A stretch of 64,000 nt of DNA from DATLZU01 sp051293835 (GCA_051293835.1 JBPKMA010000010.1:68252-132251); one strand, 5' to 3'. Positions 51,007 to 60,512 are shown, numbered from the stretch's first letter. Translations and numbers: made by a program. The notes: generated by a model not told the origin, from the letters alone.

Positions 51007-51978
51007 ATGCGCCTGACCTTCACCATTCAACGCTACAATCCGGAAGTCGACGTCCATCCCCATTTTGAGGAGTACCGGCTCGAAGTCGGCCGGGGGCTGA
51101 CGGTCCTGGAAGCCTTGATCCGCATCAAGAACGAACAGGATGGCAGCCTCTCGCTTCGGTATTCTTGCCGATCCGCCATTTGCGGCTCCTGCGCGATGGA
51201 GATCAACGGCTCGGAAAAGCTGGCCTGTCGCACTTCCATCCGCAAAGAATTAGAACGCCACGGCAGGATCGTCGTTGCGCCGCTCCGTAATTTGCCGGTC
51301 ATCAAGGATCTCGTGGTCGACATGTCATCGTTCTGGGGAAAGGTCCGGGCGGTCACGCCTTGGCTGCTGGCCGAACCGAGCGCGGGAGGCGATCGTCCCC
51401 CTGGCCCGATGACGCTCATGCCGCAGAGTTATGAATTCCACAATGTGGACGCCTGTATCATGTGCGGCGCTTGCGTGGCTGCCTGCACGGTACATGAAGT
51501 CTCCAAGGGGTTTTTGGGGCCGGCGGCCTTGGCCAAGGCCGACCGCTTTCTGGCGGACCCGCGCGAACCGGAGACCAGCAAGCGCTTCCGGCTGAAAGAA
51601 TTGGAAAAGGACCACGGTATCTGGGACTGCACGCGCTGCAATTTCTGTGTGCAGGTGTGCCCCAAGGATGTGAAACCCATGGAGGCCATCGTGCGCCTAC
51701 GCCGGGCGGCGATCCAACGTGGCCTGACCGCAACTGGCGGCGCGCGGCACATTATAGGCTTTGCGGATCTCATCGAGCGACAAGGTCGCCTGAACGAGGC
51801 GATCATGCCGCTCAAGGTGGTCGGCTTCGACTGGAAGCGGCTGCTGAGCGTGATTCCATTGGGGATCAAGATGCTGCTGAGGGGAAAGGTGCCCAATCCT
51901 CTGGGCCATTCCATTGAAGGGATCGAGTACGTGCGTTCTCTCTTCGCTGCCGCACGCCGTCGTGTCAAACCGACGTAA
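51007..51978 (+). CDS. Succinate dehydrogenase/fumarate reductase iron-sulfur subunit
   Basis: A 323-residue electron-transfer subunit. The N-terminal plant-type ferredoxin domain has the 2Fe-2S cysteines SCRSAICGSCAMEINGSEKL with a further AC. The C-terminal dicluster domain has DACIMCGACVAAC and WDCTRCNFCVQVCPKD, each followed by the partner cysteines for [4Fe-4S]/[3Fe-4S] sites. The C-terminus is about 70 residues longer than in textbook SdhB (HSIEGIEYVRSLFAAARRRV). Such a subunit passes electrons between the flavoprotein and a quinone- or heterodisulfide-type partner. No SdhA or membrane anchor is next to it. The CCG-domain protein at 61718 could be a partner in a class E-like complex. 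The archease gene begins six bases after its stop. Confidence 0.88.
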   Translation: MRLTFTIQRYNPEVDVHPHFEEYRLEVGRGLTVLEALIRIKNEQDGSLSLRYSCRSAICGSCAMEINGSEKLACRTSIRKELERHGRIVVAPLRNLPVIKDLVVDMSSFWGKVRAVTPWLLAEPSAGGDRPPGPMTLMPQSYEFHNVDACIMCGACVAACTVHEVSKGFLGPAALAKADRFLADPREPETSKRFRLKELEKDHGIWDCTRCNFCVQVCPKDVKPMEAIVRLRRAAIQRGLTATGGARHIIGFADLIERQGRLNEAIMPLKVVGFDWKRLLSVIPLGIKMLLRGKVPNPLGHSIEGIEYVRSLFAAARRRVKPT

Positions 51979-51984
51979 GGTGCC

Positions 51985-52419
51985 ATGCCGCCCTCCTTCC
52001 GATTTCTCGAGGACGTGGCGCTCGCCGATGCCGCGTTCGAAGCTACGGGCGACTCTCCTTCGGAGGTGTTTCAAGCCGCGGCGCAGGCGGTGATTGAAAC
52101 CCTGGCCGACCCGCGAACCGTCGCCGCCACCCGGCGGCTCACGATCACGCGTGAAGACGAGGACCTCGCCTCTCTGCTGTTTGATTGGCTGTCCGAGATC
52201 GTGTATGTCAAAGATGCGCAAGGCGTGGTGTTCAGGGAGGCTGTCCCCGTGGTCCGACAGGAAAACGGGCGATGGCGGTTGGACGCGACGCTGATCGGTG
52301 CCCCGGTGGATCCCGCGACGCAGGAGTTGCGGGCGGACGTGAAGGGCGTAACCAAACATCTGTACGAGCTGAAGCAGGAGGGCATCCATTGGAAGACTCG
52401 AGTGGTGTTGGATATATGA
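51985..52419 (+). CDS. Archease, RtcB activator
   Basis: A 144-residue archease with the family hallmarks FLEDVALADAAFEATGDSPS, LASLLFDWLSEIVYVKD and VKGVTKHLYELKQEGIHWKT. Archease helps the RNA ligase RtcB through guanylylation and multiple turnover and changes its nucleotide use. The acidic metal residues (D in EDVALAD, E in SEIV and the C-terminal D) are visible. A shifted TAAGGTG lies ahead of the ATG, close to the SdhB stop. The next gene is rtcB, confirming the assignment. Confidence 0.9.
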   Translation: MPPSFRFLEDVALADAAFEATGDSPSEVFQAAAQAVIETLADPRTVAATRRLTITREDEDLASLLFDWLSEIVYVKDAQGVVFREAVPVVRQENGRWRLDATLIGAPVDPATQELRADVKGVTKHLYELKQEGIHWKTRVVLDI

Positions 52420-52517
52420 AGCGCGCGACGCATGACCGGCGAGGCGCGCGACGTTGTGCGCGTCTCCCGTGTCCCACCCGAATGTCTCGCTAGGATCGCC
52501 TGCAATGGTGAGGTGAT

Positions 52518-55466
52518 ATGAAGCTGAATACCGCAATGGCGGTGAATCGCATCGCCGATGAAATCTGGGAAATTCCTCCGTCGGAGAAGCCGGGCATGCT
52601 CGTGCCGGCCCGCATTTACGCGACAGAACGGATCCTCGAAACGATGGATTCCGGTGTTTTCGACCAAGTGACGAACGTCGCCTGTTTGCCTGGCATCCGC
52701 CGCTACGCTCTCTGCATGCCGGACGGTCATTGGGGATACGGATTCCCCATCGGTGGGGTGGCAGCGTTCGACACGGGCGAGGGAGTCATTTCACCTGGCG
52801 GGGTCGGGTATGACGTCAACTGCCTCGATGGAGACTCGCAGATCCTTCACGAACTAGGATATCGGCGACCTATCAAATCGCTCGACGCCGAGTGGGCCGG
52901 ATTTCGCGTCACCTGCGTGAATCCCTCCCATACGGTCCAGAGTGCCGAGGTTGGAGCGTTCCTCATCAAAACGCCGACCTCTTCGGTCCTGCGGGTCACC
53001 ACTGAATCGGGGCGGCAGCTCTATGCCACCGCCGATCATCCCTTCCTCACGAGACGAGGAATGGTCGCTCTTGGCAGACTCGTTCCTGGTGATCAAGTAT
53101 CTGTCTATCCGTTTGACGGCGTGCCTTATCAGGATCCCGGGAAGGAGTTGTTGTTGACTGAACGAGAGCTCGCCGCAATCTATCGAGGTACTGAAAACGG
53201 TGTAGCACAGGCGCTGAAGGCTCTTCGACAGCTGAATCTCCTGCCTTTAACAATGGATAACCCGAAACTCCCTCGTTTGATCAGGCTGATGGGATTTGTC
53301 CAAGGTGCCGGGCACCTGCAATTGGAGAACGGAGGGTGGGCCCAGATTGAACTGTATGGAGAACCGGAGGATCTTGCAACTATTCGACGTGATATTGAGG
53401 CTATCGGTTTCCACGCCTCACGAGTGTATGCAGGGTCACGAACGCACGAGACCATGGATCACTCTGGTCCTCAGCGCGTCAGGGGAGCCGAAACAGCCAT
53501 CCTTGTCCGTTCGCCGGCTTTGGTATTGCTGTTGGTCGCCCTAGGAGTTTCCAGGGGAAACAAAGCAGGACAGAATTTTGATGTGCCCCTCTGGTTGAAC
53601 CGGGCTCCTCTTTGGATGAAGCGATTGTATTTGGCTGCCTTCTTTGGCGCCGAGCTATCCAGTCCGAGAACAGTGGCAGGACATCCCGACAACTTCGCCG
53701 GACCGATCTTGCCGGTCAATAAGCGGTCGTCTGTGGCGCCGAGCGGGAAAGCCTTCATGACGCACATTCAGGCATGGCTTCAGGAATTCGGCGTCGCAAG
53801 CACGTTACTGGCCGACCGCGAAGAGTGCACCAATACGGTTAGACTGCGCCTGCAAATCTCGTCTGAGCCGGACAATCTCATCCGCCTTTGGACCCGCATA
53901 GGCTATGACTACAACCGGCGGAAACAATACCTGGCCAACGCGGCTGCCCACTATCTCAAGCTGAAGGCCGGGGTGCTCCAAGAGCGGGCAACCGGCATCG
54001 AAAGGGCAGTGACCTTAGGAAAGACAACCGGCGCATCGGTCAACGCGATCACTGATGCGATGGGTTCACCGTGTATCAATGAACGCTTCGTCGCCCGTCG
54101 CTTATGGGAAGGTAGGTGCTCGATCGTCGGGGTCGGAACCGTCTTTGCCGATTTCCACGAATTCCTCAGTGACAGGACAGAAGGTCTGGGAACAACCGGA
54201 CAGGTATGGGATACGATTATCCACATCGAGTCGGTGGATCATCGAGGACCGGTCTATGATCTGACGGTCTTGGACGACCATCATAACTTCATCGCCAATG
54301 GATTCGTGGTTTCCAACTGCGGCATGCGCCTGATCCGAACTGATCTCACGCTGGCCGATGTGCAGCCTCGGCTAGAGATGCTGATGACCGAATTGTTCCG
54401 CAAGGTTCCTGCCGGGGTGGGATCAACCGGATTCGTACGGGTGAGCCGCCGCGAATTCGAGGATGTCATGCGCATGGGAGCCCGGTGGTGCGTGGAAAAA
54501 GGCTACGGGTGGCACGAGGACCTGGCGCGGATCGAAGAAGGGGGATGCCTCGCCGGCGCGGACCCATCGAAGGTCAGCGATCACGCGGTGGAACGCGGCA
54601 TCAATCAACTGGGCACGTTGGGATCTGGCAACCATTATTTGGAAGTGCAGGTCGTCTCCGACGACCGGATCTTTGATCCGCAGGTCGCCGCGGCGCTTGG
54701 CATCACCGGTCATGACCAGATCGTGGTGATGGTCCACTGCGGCTCGCGCGGGTTCGGCCATCAGGTCGCGAGTGACTACCTGAAGGTGTTCGAAAAGGCC
54801 ATGCGCCGGTATGGCATCACCGTGAAAGACCAGCAACTGGCCTGCGCGCCGTTCCGATCGCCCGAGGGTCAGGACTATTTCGCCGCCATGAACTGCGCGG
54901 CGAACAGCGCCTTCGCCAACCGCCAGGTGATTACGTACCAGATTCGCCAAGCCTTCGCCGCCGTCTTCGGCAAGTCGGCCGAAGAACTGGGGATGCACGT
55001 GGTCTACGACGTGGCGCACAACATCGCCAAGGTGGAACGCTATCCGGAAGGCGAACTGGTCGTCCACCGAAAGGGTTCCACCAGGGCCTTCGGTCCTGGC
55101 CGGCCTGAGCTGCCGGAGATCTATCGCACGATCGGACAACCGGTCATTTGCGGCGGATCGATGGAAACTGGATCCTATCTGCTGGTCGGCACCGAGCGCG
55201 CGATGCAGGAGACGTTCGGCTCGACCATGCACGGGTCAGGCCGGACGATGTCGCGGGCGCAGGCCAAGAAATCCGTCCGCGGCGAGCAGCTTCAACGGGA
55301 GATGAGGCAGCGGGGGATCCTTGTCAAAGCGGTGTCGATGTCAGGTCTGGCGGAGGAGGCCGGCTTCGCCTACAAGAATATCTCGGACGTGGTTGAGACA
55401 GTGGATCGGGCGGGGATCACCAAAAAGGTGGCGGAGCTGCGGCCGATCGGGAATATTAAAGGATAA
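52518..55466 (+). CDS. rtcB: RNA-splicing ligase RtcB, intein-containing
   Basis: A 982-residue precursor; removing the 499-residue intein leaves a 483-residue RtcB, the normal length. RtcB joins 2',3'-cyclic phosphate or 3'-phosphate ends to 5'-OH RNA with GTP and Mn2+ in RNA repair or tRNA splicing. Extein blocks are complete: ACLPGIRRYALCMPDGHWGY, GFPIGGVAAFDTGEGV, ISPGGVGYDVN joined to CGMRLIRTDL, LGTLGSGNHYLEVQVV, IVVMVHCGSRGFGHQVASDY, and VYDVAHNIAKVE. The guanylylated His is in RKGSTRAFGPG/SMETGSYLLVGTE or nearby in the C-terminal blocks. The intein sits exactly before the metal-binding Cys of the DVNC motif. ATG 52518 follows GAGGTGAT. Confidence 0.93.
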   Translation: MKLNTAMAVNRIADEIWEIPPSEKPGMLVPARIYATERILETMDSGVFDQVTNVACLPGIRRYALCMPDGHWGYGFPIGGVAAFDTGEGVISPGGVGYDVNCLDGDSQILHELGYRRPIKSLDAEWAGFRVTCVNPSHTVQSAEVGAFLIKTPTSSVLRVTTESGRQLYATADHPFLTRRGMVALGRLVPGDQVSVYPFDGVPYQDPGKELLLTERELAAIYRGTENGVAQALKALRQLNLLPLTMDNPKLPRLIRLMGFVQGAGHLQLENGGWAQIELYGEPEDLATIRRDIEAIGFHASRVYAGSRTHETMDHSGPQRVRGAETAILVRSPALVLLLVALGVSRGNKAGQNFDVPLWLNRAPLWMKRLYLAAFFGAELSSPRTVAGHPDNFAGPILPVNKRSSVAPSGKAFMTHIQAWLQEFGVASTLLADREECTNTVRLRLQISSEPDNLIRLWTRIGYDYNRRKQYLANAAAHYLKLKAGVLQERATGIERAVTLGKTTGASVNAITDAMGSPCINERFVARRLWEGRCSIVGVGTVFADFHEFLSDRTEGLGTTGQVWDTIIHIESVDHRGPVYDLTVLDDHHNFIANGFVVSNCGMRLIRTDLTLADVQPRLEMLMTELFRKVPAGVGSTGFVRVSRREFEDVMRMGARWCVEKGYGWHEDLARIEEGGCLAGADPSKVSDHAVERGINQLGTLGSGNHYLEVQVVSDDRIFDPQVAAALGITGHDQIVVMVHCGSRGFGHQVASDYLKVFEKAMRRYGITVKDQQLACAPFRSPEGQDYFAAMNCAANSAFANRQVITYQIRQAFAAVFGKSAEELGMHVVYDVAHNIAKVERYPEGELVVHRKGSTRAFGPGRPELPEIYRTIGQPVICGGSMETGSYLLVGTERAMQETFGSTMHGSGRTMSRAQAKKSVRGEQLQREMRQRGILVKAVSMSGLAEEAGFAYKNISDVVETVDRAGITKKVAELRPIGNIKG
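52821..54317 (+). mobile_element. Intein in RtcB with a LAGLIDADG-type domain
   Basis: It runs from Cys102 to Asn600 of the precursor (499 residues). The first splicing block is CLDGDSQILHELGYRRPI, block B is RQLYATADHPFLT with the TxxH-type His, and block F/G is VYDLTVLDDHHNFIANGFVV ending SN, followed by Cys601 of RtcB. All residues for normal splicing (Cys1, penultimate Ser and terminal Asn, Cys+1) are there, though the penultimate position is Ser rather than the usual His. Two LAGLIDADG-like helices are LMGFVQGAGHL and YLAAFFGAELSSP. The first has Ala where the metal-binding Asp belongs, so homing cleavage may be lost. The insertion point matches the site used by archaeal RtcB inteins such as that of Pyrococcus. 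Confidence 0.92.
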
Positions 55467-55708
55467 GGGTAATGATGGCGCGTGGCCTCTGTTAAGAAAA
55501 TGCGGGTCCTGTCACCGACCGGCCTGTCCGTGCTCGCACCCTGCCCAGTGTAGGGACCCTGCTGCGGGGGCACCTGTTGCATTCCCGGAGCAACGGATCC
55601 CGGAGCGCCCAGGTCGGCACCACTCGCATTTTCCTGCAGTACCGGTAAGCGCAGGCTCATGAATAGCGAAATGTCAGACCACGATCGGCCAGACGTAAAG
55701 GGGGAGTA

Positions 55709-56062
55709 GTGGAGCAACGGCGGTGTCCGCGGTTTCCAGTGCGGTTTCGGAGTTCCTTCGCCTCGGCCAACATGGTCGGCGGGGAGGGGAGTGTGATCGA
55801 CCTCTCGATCCGCGGCTGCCGCGTGGACAGCAACGTGACGGTCATGACCGGAACGACGTTGGAACTCCGCATCCATGCAGCCGAGCATGAACTGCCGATC
55901 GCCGTCGACCAAGCGATCGTCCGGTGGACAAGGAACCACCTGTTCGGCGTGGAGTTCATGAGCCTGCAACCCGGCGAATGGGCCCGCCTTCAGCATCTCG
56001 TCAAGGAATTGGAGCAGGAACCCTACGTGAAGAAGGCGGCGGACGAGGCGTCATCGTCCTGA
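55709..56062 (+). CDS. PilZ-domain protein
   Basis: A 117-residue protein with a GTG start at 55709 behind a GGGGGAG site. A single PilZ domain is present: the RRCPRFPVR arginine motif near the N-terminus and SVIDLSIRGCRVDSN (the D/NxSxxG motif) about 25 residues later, the two elements that bind cyclic di-GMP. The rest of the barrel is HELPIAVDQAIVRWTRNHLF and GVEFMSLQPGEWARLQHLVK. It probably reads c-di-GMP for motility, surface or envelope control. The target is unknown. It stands alone, 240 bases after rtcB; that gap holds no gene I trust. Confidence 0.82.
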   Translation: MEQRRCPRFPVRFRSSFASANMVGGEGSVIDLSIRGCRVDSNVTVMTGTTLELRIHAAEHELPIAVDQAIVRWTRNHLFGVEFMSLQPGEWARLQHLVKELEQEPYVKKAADEASSS

Positions 56063-56135
56063 TCGCCTGCGCGGCTCACAGAGGCCGAAACCTCGTCGCG
56101 AAGAGATGTTCGGCGCGGCGGACTGTGACCGAGCG

Positions 56136-57703
56136 TCAAGGCGGTTGCGCGTTGTGCCGGTGGCCGTACAGAAGGGTGATGTTGATTCGGCGGCTTTCGT
56201 GCTCGTCCTTGAATGTGAACTGGTCGGTCTCGTGGAAGAGGTCGGAGTTGAAGACGACGGCGCGGTTCGCGCGGTAAGGAATCCGCACGGCTTTGGCTCC
56301 GGCGCCCGCCAGTCGAAAATCTTCTGCCGGTTCTTGCGTTGTTATATTCCTTGAAGTTCCAAGCGCGGGTCGCTTCTTTGTTCCACCCGACCAGCCCGCC
56401 CGTCTTGGAATCCAGATTGGCTTCGTCCGGTGTGATCCAGAAGTTCACGTTGACGACGGCCGCATCCGCGTGCACGCTGAGCCCTCTCGGCTGGCTGTCG
56501 TATTTAAACGCCCAAGCCGGGGTGAGACCGTGCTGCTCGGGATGCTCGGGAACGTGAGCCGTCATTCTTCGGCGATCTGCAGAAGCAAAGAGGTGGCAAA
56601 GCCGTCGCCCAGGAACGTGCCGAGGTAGCCGTGCCTTCAGGCACCCGTTCGCAGGCCGCGCGGTGGAGCACCCGGTTGAACGACGGTGCTACGAGATCCA
56701 GGTCTCGTTGATCGACGTGGATGCAGGTTGCTGCTGAGGCGTCTTCGCGAGCCTGCTGATCCAGCCGTTTCAGGGCGTTACGGTAGACCGCGTATGCCTC
56801 GCCAAGAAGAGCGCGGTCGAACAGATACTGAATCTGCTCTGCGTCGTGCCTCAGCCGGGACTTGGAAACCAGGGTCTCCGTCATGCGACGCCCATGATCA
56901 TGCTTGGCCTGAGCTGATGCCCCGAGGCAGGAGAGGGCCCGGTCGAATTCGGCTCTCCAGATGGACACAATGCCAAGGTGGTACCTCGCCTTGACATAAT
57001 CCGGCTGCACCCGGATCGCATGCTCGAACGCCACCGCGGCCTCGTCTCACTGGCCTTGTTCCATCAACGCCAATCCGAGATTGTTGTGAGCCTCCATACG
57101 GCCGGGCTTGCTTATCAGAGCCTGTCGATAGGCTTGGATGGCTTCGCCCACCAGGCCTTGTTCTTTGAGGACGGTGCCCAGATTGTTGTACACGTCCGCA
57201 CAGCTCGGGCTGACGCGCAGTGCCCTCCGATACGCCTGCTCGGCTTGGGTGAGTTGGCCGAGCTCTTTGTGGACATTGCCCATGTTGGTCAAGGCCTCAA
57301 CGTATTCGGGTTTTGCGGAGATGGCGCGCTGATACGCGGAGAGCGCTTCTTCGGCCCGTCCAGCCCGTTGCAGCACGACGCCGAAATTGAACCAGTAGAG
57401 CGGCTAATTGGGATGTTGCTGAACCGCGCGACCGACCAGCTCGCTCGCAAGGTCGAGCTGGCCGACGCGGTACGCGAGAAGGCCCAGCGCATGCAGCGCC
57501 TCCGGGTGTTCGGGGCTCAGCTGGAGAATGAGCCGGTAGCCCCGTTCGGCTTCCTGCAAGCACCCGGCCTGATGGTGTGACTTGGCTTCGTCCAGCAGCG
57601 TGGCGACCGCGAAACCGTCCAGCGGAGGACCAGGCCTGCCGCGGAGCTTTTCCAGTTGCCGCCCTCCGCCCAATGCATGGAGGCCCCGCGGTGAAGCCGT
57701 CAA
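56136..57703 (-). pseudogene. TPR protein with 2-oxoglutarate/Fe(II) oxygenase domain, decayed
   Basis: The minus strand from 57703 starts with TPR units (HHQAGCLQEAERGYRLILQL, HPEALHALGLLAYRVGQLDL). It hits TAG at about 57404 in HPN-stop-PLYWFNFGVVLQRAGR, runs through three more TPR units, and hits TGA at about 57047 in EQGQ-stop-DEAAVAFEHAIR. Further on, frameshifts separate SQPRGLSVHADAAVVNVNFW, ITPDEANLDSKTGGLVGWNK and EATRAWNFKEYNN from NRAVVFNSDLFHETDQFTFK and SRRINITLLYGHRHNAQPP, which ends at 56136. The H-x-D and distal H with R...R are those of a 2OG oxygenase. TAG for CAG and TGA for TGG are simple transitions, so decay is probably real. Confidence 0.75.
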
Positions 57704-57815
57704 CCCAGGCTGCTCCGGCGTACCCGAAAACCAATGGGCGAATCAAAGCGAAGAGGCAGAAGCGGGGACAACAATCTAGAACGGCGTGCGAACAAATGGG
57801 GAAAAAAAGAACACT

Positions 57816-59234
57816 TTACGACCGTCGCGCCTGCGCCGTCCGCTGCCGGCGTTGCTCAATGATGTCCCGTGCGGCCATGCGATATGCTTCGGCGAATGTC
57901 GGGAAATTGAAAATGCCTTCGGCGAAGGCGTCAATCGAGGCGCCGTGCTGCAATGCCATCTGCCCCAGATGGATCAGTTCGGTCGCGCCTTCTCCGACGA
58001 TCTGCACGCCCAGCAGGCGCTCGCCTGTGGGATCGGCAACCATCTTCAGCACGCCGTCGTCGACGCCGCAGATCTGGCCACGGGCGACTTCGTCAAAACG
58101 AGCTCGGCCCACCGTCGCCGCGCCGTGCCGCTCGGTCGCCTGCCCTTCGTCCAGCCCGACGCTGGCTATTTCCGGAATCGTATAGATGCCGAGAGGAATG
58201 GCATCCAGCGCGCCGTCGATCGGCAGGCCCAGCGCATGGCGGACCGCGCGCCGGCCCTGTTCCATCGCCCAGGAAGCGAGGCCGGGCGATCCGATCGCAT
58301 CGCCAGCCGCGTAAATGTGTGGTACCGCCGTCTGGCAATATTCATTGACAGCAAGTGTGCCCTTTTCGGTCGGCGAGAGTCCGGCGGCCCCCAGATTGAG
58401 ATCTTCCAGATTCGGTTGTCGCCCGAGCGCAACCAGCAGCTTGTCGCTCGAGATCGTCCTGCCGTCTGCCAGCGTGGTGACCACCTGCGATACGCCGTCC
58501 CAACAGACCTGGGTCACGGTCTGCTGCCCGCAATAGCACCCGCCTTGTCGTTCGAAGCTCTGGAGAAATTCCCTGACGATCTCCTCATCGAGAAACTGCA
58601 TAGGGCGCTCGGCCCGATCGACCATGGTTACCTTCACACCCAGGCGGCTGAAGATCGACGCATACTCCGATGCCACGATGCCCCCGCCCAGCACCGTCAG
58701 GGATCGCGGCAAGTAGATCATCGAGAGAATCGAATCGCCGTCAAGAATGTTCTCATGGTCGATCGGAATATTCGGCGGAATACGGGGCCGCGACCCGGTG
58801 GCGATCACGATCGTCTCCGCCGTGAACTGCTGGATGTCGCCGTCCACCGACAGCATTTCGACGAGCCGGTCCGACAGGAATCGCGCACGACCGTGGAAGT
58901 GGAACACGCCGTGTCTGGACAGGTGATCGGCCATAGAGGTGGCGTACACCTTGACCACTTCGTCTAGGCGGTGCATCAAGACGGACACCGCGGCGTCTTG
59001 TCGCAGCCGAAATTCGGATACCGCCGTCGACCGCCTAAGCCGCTCCACTTGTAAGGCGGTCTCTCGGAGCATCTTACTGGGAATCGTTCTCCGAGCGGCG
59101 CAGGCTCCGCCTACCTTCGGCTCCCGCTCGATCACGGCTGCGCGCTTACCCGCTTTGGCGCCTTGAACGGCGGCCATCTGGCCGGCCGGCCCGCCTCCGA
59201 TGACAAGAATGTCGAACGCTGCGACCGTGCTCAT
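57816..59234 (-). CDS. FAD-dependent pyridine nucleotide oxidoreductase, soluble transhydrogenase type
   Basis: A 472-residue class I flavoprotein. FAD-binding is shown by FDILVIGGGPAGQMAAVQGA, NAD(P)H-binding by LTVLGGGIVASEYASIFSRL, and the second FAD contact by VPHIYAAGDAIGSPGLASWA. The C-terminal dimer domain has YTIPEIASVGLDEGQATERH and FNFPTFAEAYRMAARDIIEQ. The redox-active disulfide is lost: the site reads VGGACAARRTIPSK with a single Cys. This is as in SthA transhydrogenases, which have one Cys in this place. It probably moves hydride between NADPH and NAD. It overlaps the HDOD gene by four bases (ATGA), so the two are one operon. Confidence 0.8.
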   Translation of the reverse strand: MSTVAAFDILVIGGGPAGQMAAVQGAKAGKRAAVIEREPKVGGACAARRTIPSKMLRETALQVERLRRSTAVSEFRLRQDAAVSVLMHRLDEVVKVYATSMADHLSRHGVFHFHGRARFLSDRLVEMLSVDGDIQQFTAETIVIATGSRPRIPPNIPIDHENILDGDSILSMIYLPRSLTVLGGGIVASEYASIFSRLGVKVTMVDRAERPMQFLDEEIVREFLQSFERQGGCYCGQQTVTQVCWDGVSQVVTTLADGRTISSDKLLVALGRQPNLEDLNLGAAGLSPTEKGTLAVNEYCQTAVPHIYAAGDAIGSPGLASWAMEQGRRAVRHALGLPIDGALDAIPLGIYTIPEIASVGLDEGQATERHGAATVGRARFDEVARGQICGVDDGVLKMVADPTGERLLGVQIVGEGATELIHLGQMALQHGASIDAFAEGIFNFPTFAEAYRMAARDIIEQRRQRTAQARRS

Positions 59235-60100
59235 ACGGCCATCGCCTCGACCACGGCCAAAATCTGATCTTTGGCGGCAAGCAGAGTGTCCACGTCGTTC
59301 GGATACAGATTGAGATCGGCGAAAACCGGATGATCTCGCACGGAATGGTCGTCGAAGGCCTTGGGTACGAGGAGGTAGGTCGCCAATCGATCGGCCAAAC
59401 AGGTGATCATGACTTCCTGGCGGAACGTTGGGGCTTGCTCATAGCACGCCGAATACGCGATGGCTTCTGCCACCTGCTTCGGCAACCCCCACTTTTCAGC
59501 GATCAGCGTCCCCACACGGACATGGTAGCCCTCCAGCAACATCATCATCGCCTCGGGCTTTAGCGGCGTGTGGAGTTGCTTTGATACCTCCGCGGCTGTC
59601 TTCAGCACGACCGGCTTGCCGATTGCATGCAACAACCCGCAGAGATAGGCGCTCTCCGCGTTGTGTCGGCGGAGGCGGGCGATTTCCTTTGCATAGGCGC
59701 CGCTACCCAGGGCATGCTTCCAGAGTTGCTTGACGTCCGTTTCATACCCCGGCACCTGGTAGGCACCCGCCTTAATCGATGCGGTAAACGCGATCTCGGA
59801 CAGCAGCGTCAGGCCCAACATCGTGACGGCGTGTTGCAGAGAGACGATCGGCGTGCGCGGCATGTAGGCCGGAGAGTTGGCGATCCGCAGCACGTGGGCG
59901 GCCAGCGCCTGGTCCTGATGAATCAGCGCCGACAGACGGGCCGCATCCGCCGACGGATCGTGGGTCAACGCCATGACGCGGCTGGCGACCTGGGGAAGCA
60001 GAGGCAAATCCACGGCCCCGCTTTCGATCCTTCGGACAAGCTCGCGCTCCACCTGTTGCACAGAGTCAGCGGTCGCGGGATGGTCGGTTCCGACGGTCAT
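59231..60100 (-). CDS. HDOD-domain protein
   Basis: A 289-residue protein from ATG 60100, with a GGAGAGGGG site; an upstream frame to 60175 lacks features. The HDOD domain covers most of it: LPLLPQVASRVMALTHDPSA, DQALAAHVLRIANSPAYMPR, SLQHAVTMLGLTLLSEIAFT, ESAYLCGLLHAIGKPVVLKT, and YHVRVGTLIAEKWGLPKQVA. HDOD domains resemble HD phosphohydrolases but lack their catalytic His-Asp pair and act as signalling or binding modules, often with c-di-GMP circuits. Its role beside a transhydrogenase is unknown. The four-base stop/start overlap implies coupled translation. Confidence 0.82.
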   Translation of the reverse strand: MTVGTDHPATADSVQQVERELVRRIESGAVDLPLLPQVASRVMALTHDPSADAARLSALIHQDQALAAHVLRIANSPAYMPRTPIVSLQHAVTMLGLTLLSEIAFTASIKAGAYQVPGYETDVKQLWKHALGSGAYAKEIARLRRHNAESAYLCGLLHAIGKPVVLKTAAEVSKQLHTPLKPEAMMMLLEGYHVRVGTLIAEKWGLPKQVAEAIAYSACYEQAPTFRQEVMITCLADRLATYLLVPKAFDDHSVRDHPVFADLNLYPNDVDTLLAAKDQILAVVEAMAV

Positions 60101-60512
60101 AGCCCCTCTCCGGCATGTATGGTGCCCGTTGAGCCCAGCGCAGTTCGGTACAAACTCTTGTCGGCCGGATAACACGGAAACCTTAGCCTCCAGCTAGCCT
60201 CGGCCGAACAGCCAATGGCTTGATCTGTGAACGTTCCCGAAGAAAAGAGAGAAGAAATGAGCAGGAGGGAACTCTCTCCTCCTGGGGAGAAAGCCCCCTC
60301 CTGGGCGCTTAGGACGCCTTCCAATCGTGATAGCTGGAACTGTCGCTCGGTTTTTGCCAGATCCGACGATCGGCAGAGAGCGAAATCAACCCGTTCGCCT
60401 GATGGTGTGAATGGAACGACCGACTGGTCGGTTTTCCGACTCTGCTAGATGGGCCGAACAGCCCTCAATCTGTAGCGGCAATGCGCTGTGGAGTCCGTTC
60501 GCATTCGGCCAC
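60101..60512. other. 412 bases without a supported gene
   Basis: Between the HDOD start and the PilZ-like gene end. It holds a purine-rich stretch (60238-60262) and a GGAGGGAACTCTCTCCTCC near-palindrome (60263-60281) followed by CT/G runs. The rest is featureless. Confidence 0.45.

Noticed and set aside
55467..55708. Minus-strand frame with ENASGADLGAPGSVAPGMQQ
   Set aside because: Part of a larger frame that runs antisense through the PilZ gene; no start site or family.
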